64,000 nt of DNA, taken from NCBI RefSeq assembly GCF_001404515.1, contig NZ_CXWE01000001.1, positions 744,001 to 808,000 of the forward strand, read 5' to 3'. A program made the translations under genes and the position numbers. Positions 27,679-37,367 of the stretch are shown here, in pieces. Each line of letters starts with the position of its first letter. Positions within the stretch are counted from its first letter, which is position 1. The notes beneath the pieces are model-generated. The model was given only the letters and a program-made list of their open reading frames with translations. It made no database searches and was not told the origin of the DNA. The stretch comes from Roseibium album (lineage in GTDB: Bacteria > Pseudomonadota > Alphaproteobacteria > Rhizobiales > Stappiaceae).

Positions 27679-29166
27679 ATGTTGGAACAGGGCGCAATAG
27701 ATGCTCTTCGCGCAATCCCGGTTCCCGATCAGGGTCATCACATCGATGGCCGGCAGTCGCCCGCGGAAACCGGTGAAGTGCTTGATGTTGTTTCCCCGAT
27801 TGACGGGGCCCGCCTTTGCGGTCTGGCATCCGGCAGTGCTGCTGACATGAACCGGGCAGTCCGTTCCGCGCGAGCAGCATTCGAGGATGGCCGCTGGTCG
27901 AAGACGGCTCCCGCGCATCGCAAGAAAGTCCTGCACAGGCTTGCCGACCTGATCGAGCGTGACGCCCTGGAGCTGACCGTGCTCGGTGTCCGGGACAACG
28001 GCACGGAAATCAACATGGCCTACAAGGCCGAGGCCCTGTCTGCCGCCGGGACCTTCCGGTACTACGCTGAAGTGATCGACAAGGTGTATGGCGAAATTGC
28101 ACCCACGGCACAGAACATTCTCGCGCTTGTGCATCATGCGCCGGTCGGTGTTGTCGGAGCCATTGTACCCTGGAACTTTCCGTTGATGATCGGTTCCTGG
28201 AAAATCGCCCCGGCACTTGCAGCGGGAAATTCACTGGTTCTGAAGCCTGCTGAATCTGCATCGCTGTCCCTTCTCAGGATTGCCGCGCTGGCTGCCGAAG
28301 CAGGGGTTCCAGACGGTGTGTTCAATGTCGTCACCGGCCCCGGCGCCGTCGTCGGCGAAGCGCTTGCGCTGTCTATGGATGTCGATGTGCTCGTGTTTAC
28401 CGGCTCAGGCGCGACAGGCCGCCGGCTCCTGAACTACTCTGCGGCGTCCAACCTCAAGCGTTGCTATCTGGAACTGGGTGGCAAATCACCGAACATCGTC
28501 TTCAATGACGCACCGGACCTGGAAGAAGCAGCCAGGGTGTCCGCCGCAGGCATATTCAGAAACTCCGGCCAGGTCTGTGTCGCCGGGTCACGATTGCTCG
28601 TCCAGCAGGACATTCACGACGACTTCGTGAGCGCCCTTTGTGCCCATGCCCGGGCATTCCGGGTCGGCGATCCACTGGATCTGAAATCACAGATCGGCGC
28701 AGTGCACAGCCTGACGCAATTGGAAGCGGATCTTGGCTTTGTCGAGACGGCTGAGGCTGAAGGTGCTGACCTGCGTACGGGGGGGCAACGGATCCTGGAA
28801 GAAACGGGCGGGTATTACATGCAGCCGACCGTCATGACCAATGTGAAGCCGACCGATACGATTGCGCAAAGGGAAGTTTTCGGCCCGGTTCTGGCGGTGA
28901 CGCCCTTCAAGGACGAAGATGATGCGATCCGGATTGCCAACAGCACGGAATTCGGTCTGGCGTCCGGTGTCTGGACGGAAAATCTCGGCCGTGCGCACCG
29001 CATGATCGCCGCAATTCGCTCCGGTGTCATCCACGTCAACACCTATGGTGGTGCCGATCTGACCGTGCCGCTGGGCGGAGTAAAGCAATCCGGCAACGGC
29101 CATGACAAGTCCCTTCATGCCCTGGACAAGTATCACGACCTCAAGACCGCCTGGATCCAGCTGTGA
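27679..29166 (+). CDS. Aldehyde dehydrogenase
   Basis: 495 residues. Motifs: PWNFPLMIGSWKIAPALAAG, catalytic Glu in LELGGKSPNIVF, catalytic Cys in NSGQVCVAGSRLLV, QREVFGPVLAVTPF. It resembles the PuuC/betaine-aldehyde group that acts on amino aldehydes. It overlaps the next gene, so it probably oxidises the aldehyde released by the phospholyase-like enzyme; substrate inferred only from context. Confidence 0.9.
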   Translation: MLEQGAIDALRAIPVPDQGHHIDGRQSPAETGEVLDVVSPIDGARLCGLASGSAADMNRAVRSARAAFEDGRWSKTAPAHRKKVLHRLADLIERDALELTVLGVRDNGTEINMAYKAEALSAAGTFRYYAEVIDKVYGEIAPTAQNILALVHHAPVGVVGAIVPWNFPLMIGSWKIAPALAAGNSLVLKPAESASLSLLRIAALAAEAGVPDGVFNVVTGPGAVVGEALALSMDVDVLVFTGSGATGRRLLNYSAASNLKRCYLELGGKSPNIVFNDAPDLEEAARVSAAGIFRNSGQVCVAGSRLLVQQDIHDDFVSALCAHARAFRVGDPLDLKSQIGAVHSLTQLEADLGFVETAEAEGADLRTGGQRILEETGGYYMQPTVMTNVKPTDTIAQREVFGPVLAVTPFKDEDDAIRIANSTEFGLASGVWTENLGRAHRMIAAIRSGVIHVNTYGGADLTVPLGGVKQSGNGHDKSLHALDKYHDLKTAWIQL

Positions 29167-30485
29167 CGGAATCTCATGTCATGACCGCTCCAATGCCACC
29201 AAAGACGGCAGAACTGCTTGAACGCCGCAGGCGCCTGCTGGGGCCCAATGTGTCAACCTTCTATGATGAGCCGATTCATTTCGTGAGGGGTGAAGACGTC
29301 TGGCTCTGGGATGCGGATGGGCGCAGATATCTGGACTGCTATAACAATGTGCCGCATGTCGGACATTGCAATCCCCGCGTCGTCGAGGCTGTCTCTCGTC
29401 AGGCTTCTCGGCTGAACACGCATACCAGATACCTGCACGAAGGTATTCTTGATTACGTTGAGAGGCTTACGGGTACTTTTGATGATGCGTTGTCAACGGC
29501 GATCCTGACCTGTGCAGGGTCCGAGGCGAACGACATCGCGCTCAGGATGGCCGAGGCGATGACCGGCAAGCGCGGGATTATCGCAACAAACGCGACTTAT
29601 CACGGCAATACGACACTGGTAAGCCACCTTTCCAAAAGCAACGTGCCGGAAGTTGGTTTCGGTCTCGCAGACTATATCCGTCACGTGGAAGCGCCGGACA
29701 GTTACCGGATCGACGATCCGGACGGTGAGCGCTTTGCAGCGCATGTTCAGGCATCCATCGACGAACTTGAAGACCACGGGACCGGCTTTGCAGCGCTGAT
29801 CGTGTGCCCGCTCTTCCTCAATGAAGGTTTCCCTACGCAGGCTGAAGGGTGGCTCAGGCCAGCCGCCGAGGCGGTCCGCAAGGCGGGCGGCCTGCTGATC
29901 TGCGATGAGGTGCAGTCGGGTTTCGGCCGATGCGGCAGTCACTTCTGGGCGCATCAGAAGCAGGGCGTCGTCCCTGATATCGTGACCATGGGCAAGCCCA
30001 TGGGCAATGGTCACCCGGTCGCGGGCCTGGTTACCACGTCCGAAATCATGGCCCGCTTTCGCCATGCTTTCCGCTATTTCAACACGTTCGGAGGCAATCC
30101 CGTTTCATGCGCTGCTGCCATGGCGGTGCTGGAGGAACTTGAAGAAAAGGACTTGCGGTCGAATGCCGCCCGCATGGGAGCGCTGGCGGCCGAACGGCTT
30201 TCAAACCTGGCGGAAAAGCACCCGGTAATTGGTACCGTGCGCCAGAGCGGCATGGTTTTCGGCGCTGAATTCGTGGTTGATCGTGGCACGAAGGAACCGG
30301 CCGGCGACTATGCAGACCGCATCGTGAATGAGATGCGACGGCGTGGAATCATCCTGAGCAAGCTCGGCCGCCACAAGAACACGCTCAAGATCAGGCCGCC
30401 TATGCCGTTTGCGGCCGAACATGTCGATCTCTTGTTTGAAACTCTGGACGATGTTCTGACATCGACGCCACTCCGCCATGCATGA
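29163..30485 (+). CDS. Class III PLP enzyme resembling O-phosphoamine phospholyases (AGXT2L type)
   Basis: 440 residues. The N-terminal text (IHFVRGEDVWLWDADGRRYL, DCYNNVPHVGHCNPRVVEA, then RYLHEGILDYVERL) closely follows the AGXT2L1/AGXT2L2 branch, whose members eliminate phosphate from phosphoethanolamine or 5-phosphohydroxylysine rather than transaminate. Also CAGSEANDIALRMAEAMTG, LICDEVQSGFGRCG and the PLP Lys in MGKPMGNGHPVAG. GTG 29163 overlaps the ALDH stop; an ATG lies at 29181. An APH-type kinase gene follows with an 8-bp overlap, which supports the phospholyase reading; ordinary aminotransferase activity is the alternative. Confidence 0.8.
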   Translation: MTESHVMTAPMPPKTAELLERRRRLLGPNVSTFYDEPIHFVRGEDVWLWDADGRRYLDCYNNVPHVGHCNPRVVEAVSRQASRLNTHTRYLHEGILDYVERLTGTFDDALSTAILTCAGSEANDIALRMAEAMTGKRGIIATNATYHGNTTLVSHLSKSNVPEVGFGLADYIRHVEAPDSYRIDDPDGERFAAHVQASIDELEDHGTGFAALIVCPLFLNEGFPTQAEGWLRPAAEAVRKAGGLLICDEVQSGFGRCGSHFWAHQKQGVVPDIVTMGKPMGNGHPVAGLVTTSEIMARFRHAFRYFNTFGGNPVSCAAAMAVLEELEEKDLRSNAARMGALAAERLSNLAEKHPVIGTVRQSGMVFGAEFVVDRGTKEPAGDYADRIVNEMRRRGIILSKLGRHKNTLKIRPPMPFAAEHVDLLFETLDDVLTSTPLRHA

Positions 30486-31452
30486 AGACCTTGCAGATCT
30501 GCTGGCGCCCTGGGGGATGGAAAACGCACAGGTGTCACTGGTTGCCGCCCGTGAAAATCAAGTCTTCAAGGTGTATGATGGCGCGCGCACGACCGCTTTG
30601 CGATTGCATCGCAGGGGACTGAGATCGAGCAAAGAACTCCAATCAGAGCTCGCATGGATGGCGGAACTCAGCAGGGTCGGGATCAGTGTTCCGTCTCCCG
30701 TTACGTCCGACAACGGCAAATATCTGCGGGAAACGAACGGGCAGCAGGTGAGCATGCTGTCGTGGATGTCCGGCAGTCCGCTTGGCAGGACCGGAAAACC
30801 CCTCGAGCACCCGGACCGAAAAGGCATCTTTCGCAAACTGGGGCGATTGATGGCCCGGGTCCATGCCCTTTCAGATCGCTGGAGCCTGCCAGCAGGATTC
30901 ACACGCGCCACCTGGGGCCGGAAAGCACTGGTTGGTCCCGATCCGCTCTGGGGAAGATTCTGGGAAAACCCGGACCTGGACAATGCGGAAAGGGAATTGC
31001 TGCTGCAATTTCGGACCCGAGCCGACCTGGCTTTGAAAGAACTTGAAACAGGCTTGGACACCGGCCTGATCCACGCTGATCTTGTCCGCGAAAACGTCAT
31101 GGTTGAAGGCGAAACTCTTCATCTGATTGATTTTGATGATGGCGGATTTGGTTTTCGTCTGTTCGATATCGCAACAGCGCTGATCAAGAACAGGCACGAG
31201 CCGGACTATCCCGAACTTCGAGAAGCGATGCTGCGGGCGTATCGCGAGGAACGTCCGATAGACACCTCGGCGCTTGATCTGTTTTTGGCTTTGCGAGCCG
31301 TGACCTATGTCGGCTGGATCATACCCAGACTGGAAGAAGATGGTGGCCTGGTCCGCAACAAGCGCATGATTTCGGAGGCAACGACGCTTGCCGAAGCTTT
31401 TCTGTCCACTTCCCGGGTCTCACCCCTCCCGAATCTTGAGGTATCGCCATGA
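30478..31452 (+). CDS. APH/choline-kinase-fold small-molecule kinase
   Basis: 324 residues. Kinase-like catalytic motif GLIHADLVRENVMVEG (HxDxxxxN) and metal-binding LIDFDDGGFGFRLFD; N-terminal nucleotide lobe with NQVFKVYDGARTTALRLHRR. The fold covers homoserine, choline, hydroxylysine and aminoglycoside kinases. Its overlap with the phospholyase-like gene suggests it phosphorylates the amino alcohol or hydroxy amino acid that the PLP enzyme then eliminates, as in hydroxylysine kinase/phospholyase pairs. Resistance function is unlikely here. Confidence 0.8.
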   Translation: MHEDLADLLAPWGMENAQVSLVAARENQVFKVYDGARTTALRLHRRGLRSSKELQSELAWMAELSRVGISVPSPVTSDNGKYLRETNGQQVSMLSWMSGSPLGRTGKPLEHPDRKGIFRKLGRLMARVHALSDRWSLPAGFTRATWGRKALVGPDPLWGRFWENPDLDNAERELLLQFRTRADLALKELETGLDTGLIHADLVRENVMVEGETLHLIDFDDGGFGFRLFDIATALIKNRHEPDYPELREAMLRAYREERPIDTSALDLFLALRAVTYVGWIIPRLEEDGGLVRNKRMISEATTLAEAFLSTSRVSPLPNLEVSP

Positions 31453-32681
31453 CCAAGACAATCCTCTCCATCGGCACCTATGACACCAAGAATGCGGAAC
31501 TGGAATTCATTCAGGCCCGCATTGAGGAGCAGGGTGGCAAGGTGCTGACGATGGATGTGAGCGTTCTTGGTGACCCTGCGCAACCAACTGCGATTTCAAA
31601 ACACGAAGTTGCCCGCGCCGGGGGTATGACCATTGACGAGGTGATTGCGCTCGGCGACGAAAACCAGGCCTTCAGGGTCATGTCCGACGGCGCGGCCAAA
31701 CTTGCGGCAGAGACCTGGCGCCAGGGACGTGTCGACGGCATGATCGCGCTTGGAGGCACCATGGGAACTGACCTGGCCCTCGACTGCGCACAGGCCCTGC
31801 CGCTTGGTGTTCCCAAATATATCGTATCTACAGTGAGCTTTTCTCCACTCATCCCGCCGGAGAGGCTCGCTCCGGACATACAGATGATCTTGTGGGCGGG
31901 CGGCCTTTACGGCCTGAACTCGATCTGCAAATCCTCGCTTGCCCAGGCTGCCGGAGCCGTTCTTGGAGCCGCAAGGGCGGCACAGCCGCCAGACAACGCA
32001 AAGCCACTGATCGGCATGACGTCACTCGGATCAAGCTGTCTGAAATACATGAAATCCCTGAAACCGGAGTTGGAAGAACGCGGCTTTGAGGTCGCGGTAT
32101 TTCACTCGACAGGGATGGGTGGCATGGCATTTGAAAGCCTGGCAAAAAGCGGCGCTTTCTGTTGCGTCATGGATTTCTGCCTGCAGGAATTCGGCAACCT
32201 GTTGGCCGGGTCCCTGGTCAGTAGCGGCAGTGACCGGCTGACCAGCGCAGGCAAGAGCGGAATTCCGCAGATTGTTGCGCCCGGAGCGCTCGATCTCGTC
32301 GACTTTGCGGGCTGGCAGGAGATCCCGGAACAATATGCCGACCGGCCCTTCCATGAACATAACAGGCTTATCAAAAGTTCGGTTTTCAATTCAGACGAGC
32401 GCCGCCGCTGGGTTCACGAACTTGGCGACCGGCTCGAAGGTGCTGAGGGTGAAGTGCACTTCCTGCTTCCGACGGGCGGAATAGAAGAATGGGATCGGCC
32501 CGGACAGGAAGCACATGATCCGGAAGGGCTGTCCGCCTTTGTGGAAGAGGCTCGTATCGTGCTGCCAGGACGAATTCCGATGACCGAGATCGATGCCCAC
32601 ATAAACGATCCTGAATTCGATGAAGCCGTATTGACGATCTTCGACGATTGGGTGGATCGTGGCGTTGTAAGGCCGAAGTAG
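31449..32681 (+). CDS. Tm-1-like ATP-binding domain protein (UPF0261)
   Basis: 410 residues. N-terminal ILSIGTYDTKNAELEFIQAR and a GMIALGGTMGTDLAL strand, then a C-terminal half with MTSLGSSCLKYMKSLKPELE, FHSTGMGGMAFE and LPTGGIEEWDRPG; this is the UPF0261/Tm-1-like family. Function in bacteria is uncertain; members often sit in catabolic operons near transporters. It overlaps the kinase gene, completing the operon. Confidence 0.88.
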   Translation: MTKTILSIGTYDTKNAELEFIQARIEEQGGKVLTMDVSVLGDPAQPTAISKHEVARAGGMTIDEVIALGDENQAFRVMSDGAAKLAAETWRQGRVDGMIALGGTMGTDLALDCAQALPLGVPKYIVSTVSFSPLIPPERLAPDIQMILWAGGLYGLNSICKSSLAQAAGAVLGAARAAQPPDNAKPLIGMTSLGSSCLKYMKSLKPELEERGFEVAVFHSTGMGGMAFESLAKSGAFCCVMDFCLQEFGNLLAGSLVSSGSDRLTSAGKSGIPQIVAPGALDLVDFAGWQEIPEQYADRPFHEHNRLIKSSVFNSDERRRWVHELGDRLEGAEGEVHFLLPTGGIEEWDRPGQEAHDPEGLSAFVEEARIVLPGRIPMTEIDAHINDPEFDEAVLTIFDDWVDRGVVRPK

Positions 32682-32703
32682 GGAAATGCCGAAGTAGGGA
32701 AGG
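32672..32703. repeat. Small tandem duplication over the UPF0261 stop codon
   Basis: GCCGAAGTAGGGAA occurs at 32672 and 32688 (period 16). The first copy contains the stop codon; the second is a recent-looking duplicate. Confidence 0.75.
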
Positions 32704-33084
32704 GACCGCTGTGCGAGTCGCTGTTGTTCGCTTCACCTGCGAGATCCGTCAAGTCCAGCTTTGCGAAGGCCGAAGCGCCAGAAACGGTACGCGCCGGTAC
32801 CTAGTTCATGCGACCGTATGGCGGTTATTGTTTCCGAAAACGGAAAGTATATGGCCGGATATCTCAATTTACATTCCCAAACTAATTAATGAATATGATC
32901 TGGTGACCGGAGAGCGGCCTTTGATTTTCCGGAGGCTGCCGTGCCCGGTCGAACGGATTCAAATAGGCGGAAAGGCGCGACGATTGCCGATTGAACCGAT
33001 AAGGTGTTGGCAAAGGTCGAAAAAGTCCGTTTTGGAAGACACAATCAAGACAACCGGACACGGAAGCCGACTGGAGGAGGAAAC
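32704..33084. other. Gap upstream of the TRAP operon with a palindrome
   Basis: No gene seen. TTTCCG-AAAA-CGGAAA at 32831-32846 is a perfect inverted repeat and may be an operator for the TRAP operon. GGAGGAGG just before 33085 is a strong ribosome-binding site. Confidence 0.45.
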
Positions 33085-34119
33085 ATGAGCAATTTCAAGA
33101 ATGCGGTTCTGGGGGCCGCCCTGTTTGCATTTGGTGCAACACCGGTGGTGGCAGCGGACCATGAGTTCAAGCTGCATCACTTCATTGGAGAAAAGGCTCC
33201 GGCGCATGCGCAGATGCTGGTGCCTTGGGCAAAGCGCGTTGAAGAGAATTCCGGCGGCAAGGTCTCGATTGAAATCTATCCGGCGATGACGCTTGGCGGA
33301 CGCCCGCCGGAGCTGATCAACCAGGTCCGCGACGGTGTTGTCGATCTTGTATGGACCGTGAACGGTTACACGCCTGGCCTGTTTCCGCGCTCCGAGGTTT
33401 TCGAGCTTCCCGGTGTCCATAAAAATGATACCGCGGCAACGAACCTCGCGCTCAAGGAACTGTTCGAAAGCGATCTGAAAGACGACTACAAGGGTGTGGA
33501 AGTCATGTTCCTGCATGTACATGCAGGGCAGGGCATTCACATGACAGACACGGAAGTCCGCTCTCCTGCCGATCTTGAAGGCAAGAAAATTCGCATCCCG
33601 ACGCGCACCGGAGCCTGGGTGATCGAAGCGCTCGGCGCTTCGCCTGTTGCAATGCCGGTTCCCGAATTGCCGACGGCGCTGCAAAAGGGCGTCATTGACG
33701 GCGCCATGATCCCCTGGGAGATCATTCCGCCGCTCAAAATCCAGGAACAGACCGAATATCAGATCGAAGGTGCCGACAAGGAGCGCTTCGGAACGACGGT
33801 GTTCCAGGTTTCCATGAACAAGGCACGCTGGGACGCATTGCCGGACGATGTGAAAATGGCATTCCGGGACGCCTCCGATGCAACCTGGTCAGAGGAAGTC
33901 GGCAATATCTGGGCCGGTGCCGATGATTTCGGTATTGGTCTGGCCACCAAGGCCGGCAATACGCACATCACGTTGACACCTGAAGAAACAGCAGCTTTCA
34001 ACGAGGCGCTGGCACCTGTCGTCGGTCGCTGGGTGGACGAAGTTTCAGAAAAAGGAATTGATGGCAACGCACTGGTTGAAAAAGCCAGGGCCGCAGTTGC
34101 CAGGAACGCGTCCAACTGA
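33085..34119 (+). CDS. TRAP transporter solute-binding protein, DctP family
   Basis: About 344 residues. Signal peptide (MSNFKNAVLGAALFAFGATP, VVAA) then DctP features: ELINQVRDGVVDLVWTVNGY, LEGKKIRIPTRTGAWVIEALGA, the conserved Arg in the KKIRIPT segment expected to bind a carboxylate, and PELPTALQKGVIDGAM. The GGAGGAGG site fixes the start. Its place beside the pob/pca genes suggests an aromatic or other carboxylate as ligand. Confidence 0.92.
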   Translation: MSNFKNAVLGAALFAFGATPVVAADHEFKLHHFIGEKAPAHAQMLVPWAKRVEENSGGKVSIEIYPAMTLGGRPPELINQVRDGVVDLVWTVNGYTPGLFPRSEVFELPGVHKNDTAATNLALKELFESDLKDDYKGVEVMFLHVHAGQGIHMTDTEVRSPADLEGKKIRIPTRTGAWVIEALGASPVAMPVPELPTALQKGVIDGAMIPWEIIPPLKIQEQTEYQIEGADKERFGTTVFQVSMNKARWDALPDDVKMAFRDASDATWSEEVGNIWAGADDFGIGLATKAGNTHITLTPEETAAFNEALAPVVGRWVDEVSEKGIDGNALVEKARAAVARNASN

Positions 34120-34631
34120 TGACCACTGAAATGCAAGCAGGCAGTTCCGGTTTCGCCGGAACTGCCGGCAGGCTGATAACGGGCTGGGCACTGTTGGGCG
34201 GCTTGCTGCTGCTTCTTGTCGTCACCGTGAACATGGTCTCCATCATCGGGTCGAACTTCTTCGGTGAGCCCTTTCCTGGAGATTTCGAGCTGACCGAAAT
34301 GGGTGTGGCGGTCGCTGTCTTTTCGTTCCTGCCCTATTGCCAGTTGGTAGGTGCGAATGTGTCTGCCGATATTTTTACTTCAGGCGCCTCCAAGAGGATG
34401 ATCGCGTTTTTCACGCTGCTTGGGTCTCTGGTCGCTCTCGGCTTCGCGATTCTTCTGATCTGGCGCATGTATTTCGGCATGCTCGATCAGAAAGAATACG
34501 ACTACACGACGACGATCCTTCAGATACCGCATTGGATCGCGTTCATCCCGATTCTGATTTCGTTGGCGCTGCTGGCAGTTGCCGCGTTGCTTACGCTGCT
34601 GCGCGACGCAAGCATTCTGTCGAAAGGATAA
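34119..34631 (+). CDS. TRAP transporter small membrane subunit, DctQ family
   Basis: 170 residues, four transmembrane helices (TGWALLGGLLLLLVVTVNMV; GVAVAVFSFLPYCQLVGANV; FFTLLGSLVALGFAILLIWR; FIPILISLALLAVAALLTLL). Start overlaps the dctP stop (TGATG). DctQ lies between DctP and DctM. Confidence 0.9.
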   Translation: MTTEMQAGSSGFAGTAGRLITGWALLGGLLLLLVVTVNMVSIIGSNFFGEPFPGDFELTEMGVAVAVFSFLPYCQLVGANVSADIFTSGASKRMIAFFTLLGSLVALGFAILLIWRMYFGMLDQKEYDYTTTILQIPHWIAFIPILISLALLAVAALLTLLRDASILSKG

Positions 34632-34638
34632 CCTGCAC

Positions 34639-35994
34639 ATGACAGATGCACTCGTGCTCGGCCTGGGCGCTCTCGCCGTGCTGGTCTTCCTGATCGCAAT
34701 CCGCATCCCGATCGCCTATGCCATGATCCTTGTGGGCGGCGTCGGCACAATGATGCTGAACGGTCCCGCGCTGGTTCTCAGCCAGCTCAAGACCCTGGCC
34801 TATGGGCAATTCTCGATCTACGATCTGTCGGTCGTTCCCATGTTCGTCCTGATGGGCGCAATTGCCTCCAAAACAGGCCTCAGTCAGGCCTTGTTCCGGG
34901 GCGCCAATGCCTGGCTTGGTTGGATGCGCGGCGGCACGGCCATGGCCGCGATTGCCGGATGCGCCGGGTTTGGAGCCGTTTGCGGATCATCGCTTGCAAC
35001 AGCTTCAACGATGGGCAAGGTCGCGCTTCCCGAACTGCGCCGCTACAACTACTCGGGAGCGCTCGCCACCGGGACACTCGCGGCCGGGGGTGTTCTGGGC
35101 ATTCTCATTCCACCTTCTGTGGTCCTGATCATCTACGCCGTCATCGTCGAGGCGAATATCGTCACCATGTTCATGGCCGCGTTTCTGCCCGGTCTCCTGG
35201 CGGTTATCCTGTTTCTTCTGACGATCGCGATCTATGTCGCCATCAATCCTTCCTCGGGCCCGAAGGGCGGCGTGGCGGATCGAGGCGAGTTTGTCGAGGC
35301 GACGATCGGCATGATCCCGGTTCTCGTCATCTTCGGACTGGTTATCGGCGGAATTTATGGCGGCCTTTACAATCCGACACCAGCCGCGGCCGTCGGCGTG
35401 TTCCTGGTGCTGTTTTTCGGTGTCGTCCAGAAGAACCTGTCGCGCTCCGACTTTGTCTCTGCACTCAAGGAAACAGCCGCGACGTCCGGGATGATCTACC
35501 TGATTATCCTCGGTGCGGAACTCCTGAAGATCTTCATGTCTCGCGTTGGGTTGCCTCAGGAAACCGCTGCCTGGATTTCGAATTCCGGCCTGGAGCCGAT
35601 GACAGTCCTGATCATCCTGCTTGTCGCCCTCATCATTCTCGGCTGCCTGATGGACAGTCTCTCCATGATCCTCCTTGTCATTCCGTTTTTCTGGCCGGTG
35701 CTGGTCGACATCAATGGCGGCATTTATCAGGGGGCTGACGGGGCCGGTTTCGGCATGAGCACAGAGGACCTCAAGATCTGGTTCGGGATCCTGGCGCTGA
35801 TTGTCGTGGAACTCGGCCTGATCACGCCGCCGGTCGGGATGAATGTCTTCGTGATTTCCTCGCTTGCCCGCGACACGCCGATGATTGAGACATTCAAGGG
35901 TGTTGCGCCCTTCTTCGGGGCCGAGGTCATCCGCGTAATCCTGCTGGTAAGCTTCCCGGCGATTGCGCTCTGGCTGCCGGAAATCCTCCGATGA
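34639..35994 (+). CDS. TRAP transporter large permease, DctM family
   Basis: About 451 residues with about 12 membrane segments. Conserved: RIPIAYAMILVGGVG near the N-terminus, ASKTGLSQALFRGANAWLG, CGSSLATASTMGKVALPELRRYNY and LIPPSVVLIIYAVI; C-terminal GLITPPVGMNVFVISSLA. ATG 34639 with AGGA upstream is preferred over 34579. It ends 6 bp from the convergent pcaB stop. Confidence 0.93.
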   Translation: MTDALVLGLGALAVLVFLIAIRIPIAYAMILVGGVGTMMLNGPALVLSQLKTLAYGQFSIYDLSVVPMFVLMGAIASKTGLSQALFRGANAWLGWMRGGTAMAAIAGCAGFGAVCGSSLATASTMGKVALPELRRYNYSGALATGTLAAGGVLGILIPPSVVLIIYAVIVEANIVTMFMAAFLPGLLAVILFLLTIAIYVAINPSSGPKGGVADRGEFVEATIGMIPVLVIFGLVIGGIYGGLYNPTPAAAVGVFLVLFFGVVQKNLSRSDFVSALKETAATSGMIYLIILGAELLKIFMSRVGLPQETAAWISNSGLEPMTVLIILLVALIILGCLMDSLSMILLVIPFFWPVLVDINGGIYQGADGAGFGMSTEDLKIWFGILALIVVELGLITPPVGMNVFVISSLARDTPMIETFKGVAPFFGAEVIRVILLVSFPAIALWLPEILR

Positions 35995-36000
35995 AAAGGC

Positions 36001-37314
36001 CTATTTGCTAACCCGGCGCGCAAAGATCCTCCCGGACATTTGCCGGCAGGGTTCGATGACAAGTTGGGGATCAAGCGCCGTCTGCCAGTTGATCTGTACT
36101 GGACTGAGATTTGCCAGAGCGTCGGCAAAGGGCGCCTTGTCGGAGACTGCACGAGCGACGAGGTCCTTTGCGTCAGCTCGCGGAATCCCGGCTTTCGCAA
36201 GCACGAAGCTGGCGGTTTCGGCCATGACTTCCGGATTGGAAGCAAGCACCGCATCCAGGCGAGCAGCGTCGGGTCTTAGATTGTCTGCAAGAGCCTGCGC
36301 ATGACGTAGCGCAGATCCTGCCGCCAGAAACATCTGCGGCAGCATCATCCACTCAAGGGGCCACTTCGCACCGTCCCGCTCTTCCAGAGGATCTGCGGCG
36401 CTCGCCAGTACTCCATGGGAGTGATTGGCGATCTGGAAAAGAACCTGGATCGTCTCCGCCTGAACCGGGTTTGATTTCTGCGGCATTGTCGATGAGCCGC
36501 CACCCGTTCCACTGGCGAGTTCTGCGATATCCGTCCTGCCCATCACGATGAGATCACCGGCCATCTTGGCAAGGGCCGCACAGATCCGTTGCAGCCAGGC
36601 AGACAACGCCAGCAAAGGTGTCCTGTTCACGTGCCAGGAGGGAGCGTTCTGCAGATCTAGTTCGACTGCAAGAGCATCAGCGATTCCCGTTCCGTCCGGC
36701 GCAATCGCGCTGTTGACACCGGAAGCGCCGCCGAACTGCACCCTGAGTGCCGAGGCTCTCAGTGCCGCCAGATCGTTTCCGGCATCGATCAGGGGATGCG
36801 CCCATTGGGCGATCCGGTACCCGAGCGTGACCGGCGTCGAAACCTGACTGCGTGTCCGCCCGGCCAGAAGCTGTTCGGCAGTCTCGTTGCTTCGTGTTTC
36901 AAGGGTATCGATCAACCGGAACAGGCGGGGTTCCAGGATTTCCAGGCAGGCTTTGGACTGCAGCATTTGCGCCGTATCCATCACATCCTGACTGGTTGCC
37001 CCCCAATGCAGCCACTTGCCCGCTTCTTCACCGGCCATTTTTCGCAAGGCGGCGACAAGTGCCGGTACAGGAACACCTGCCGATGCCGTTCCCCCGCTCA
37101 GGCTCGCCGGATCCGGCAAGGTGTCTTCAAGGCCTTGTTCAATCGTCCTGGCGGCTTCCGCGGGGATAATGCCGAGACGCCCCTGAACAACAGCCAGCGC
37201 CTGTTCGAAACGAACCATGTGCCGAACGTCTCCTGCATCGTCAAGTATCGGCAGAAGGCTGTCGTCGGCGAAGAGCCCGGCGTGGACTTGGCTGGAAAAC
37301 AGGGAAACGGGCAT
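36001..37314 (-). CDS. pcaB: 3-carboxy-cis,cis-muconate cycloisomerase
   Basis: About 437 residues, fumarase/aspartase superfamily. Signature GGGSSTMPQKSNPVQAETI; also KWLHWGATSQDVMDTAQML and GRTRSQVSTPVTLGYRIAQW. It lactonises beta-carboxymuconate to gamma-carboxymuconolactone in protocatechuate catabolism. Last gene of the pobA-pca operon. Some PcaB proteins are shorter (about 350) in alphaproteobacteria; this one keeps a long C-terminal part. Confidence 0.88.
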   Translation of the reverse strand: MPVSLFSSQVHAGLFADDSLLPILDDAGDVRHMVRFEQALAVVQGRLGIIPAEAARTIEQGLEDTLPDPASLSGGTASAGVPVPALVAALRKMAGEEAGKWLHWGATSQDVMDTAQMLQSKACLEILEPRLFRLIDTLETRSNETAEQLLAGRTRSQVSTPVTLGYRIAQWAHPLIDAGNDLAALRASALRVQFGGASGVNSAIAPDGTGIADALAVELDLQNAPSWHVNRTPLLALSAWLQRICAALAKMAGDLIVMGRTDIAELASGTGGGSSTMPQKSNPVQAETIQVLFQIANHSHGVLASAADPLEERDGAKWPLEWMMLPQMFLAAGSALRHAQALADNLRPDAARLDAVLASNPEVMAETASFVLAKAGIPRADAKDLVARAVSDKAPFADALANLSPVQINWQTALDPQLVIEPCRQMSGRIFARRVSK

Positions 37315-37367
37315 GGCTCTCAACTATCGGGTTTCGCCCTCAATTGAGAGCCAGGCATTCATCAACG

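Noticed and set aside
30478..31452. Antibiotic resistance (aminoglycoside phosphotransferase)
   Set aside because: Fold is shared, but overlap with catabolic genes argues for a metabolic kinase.
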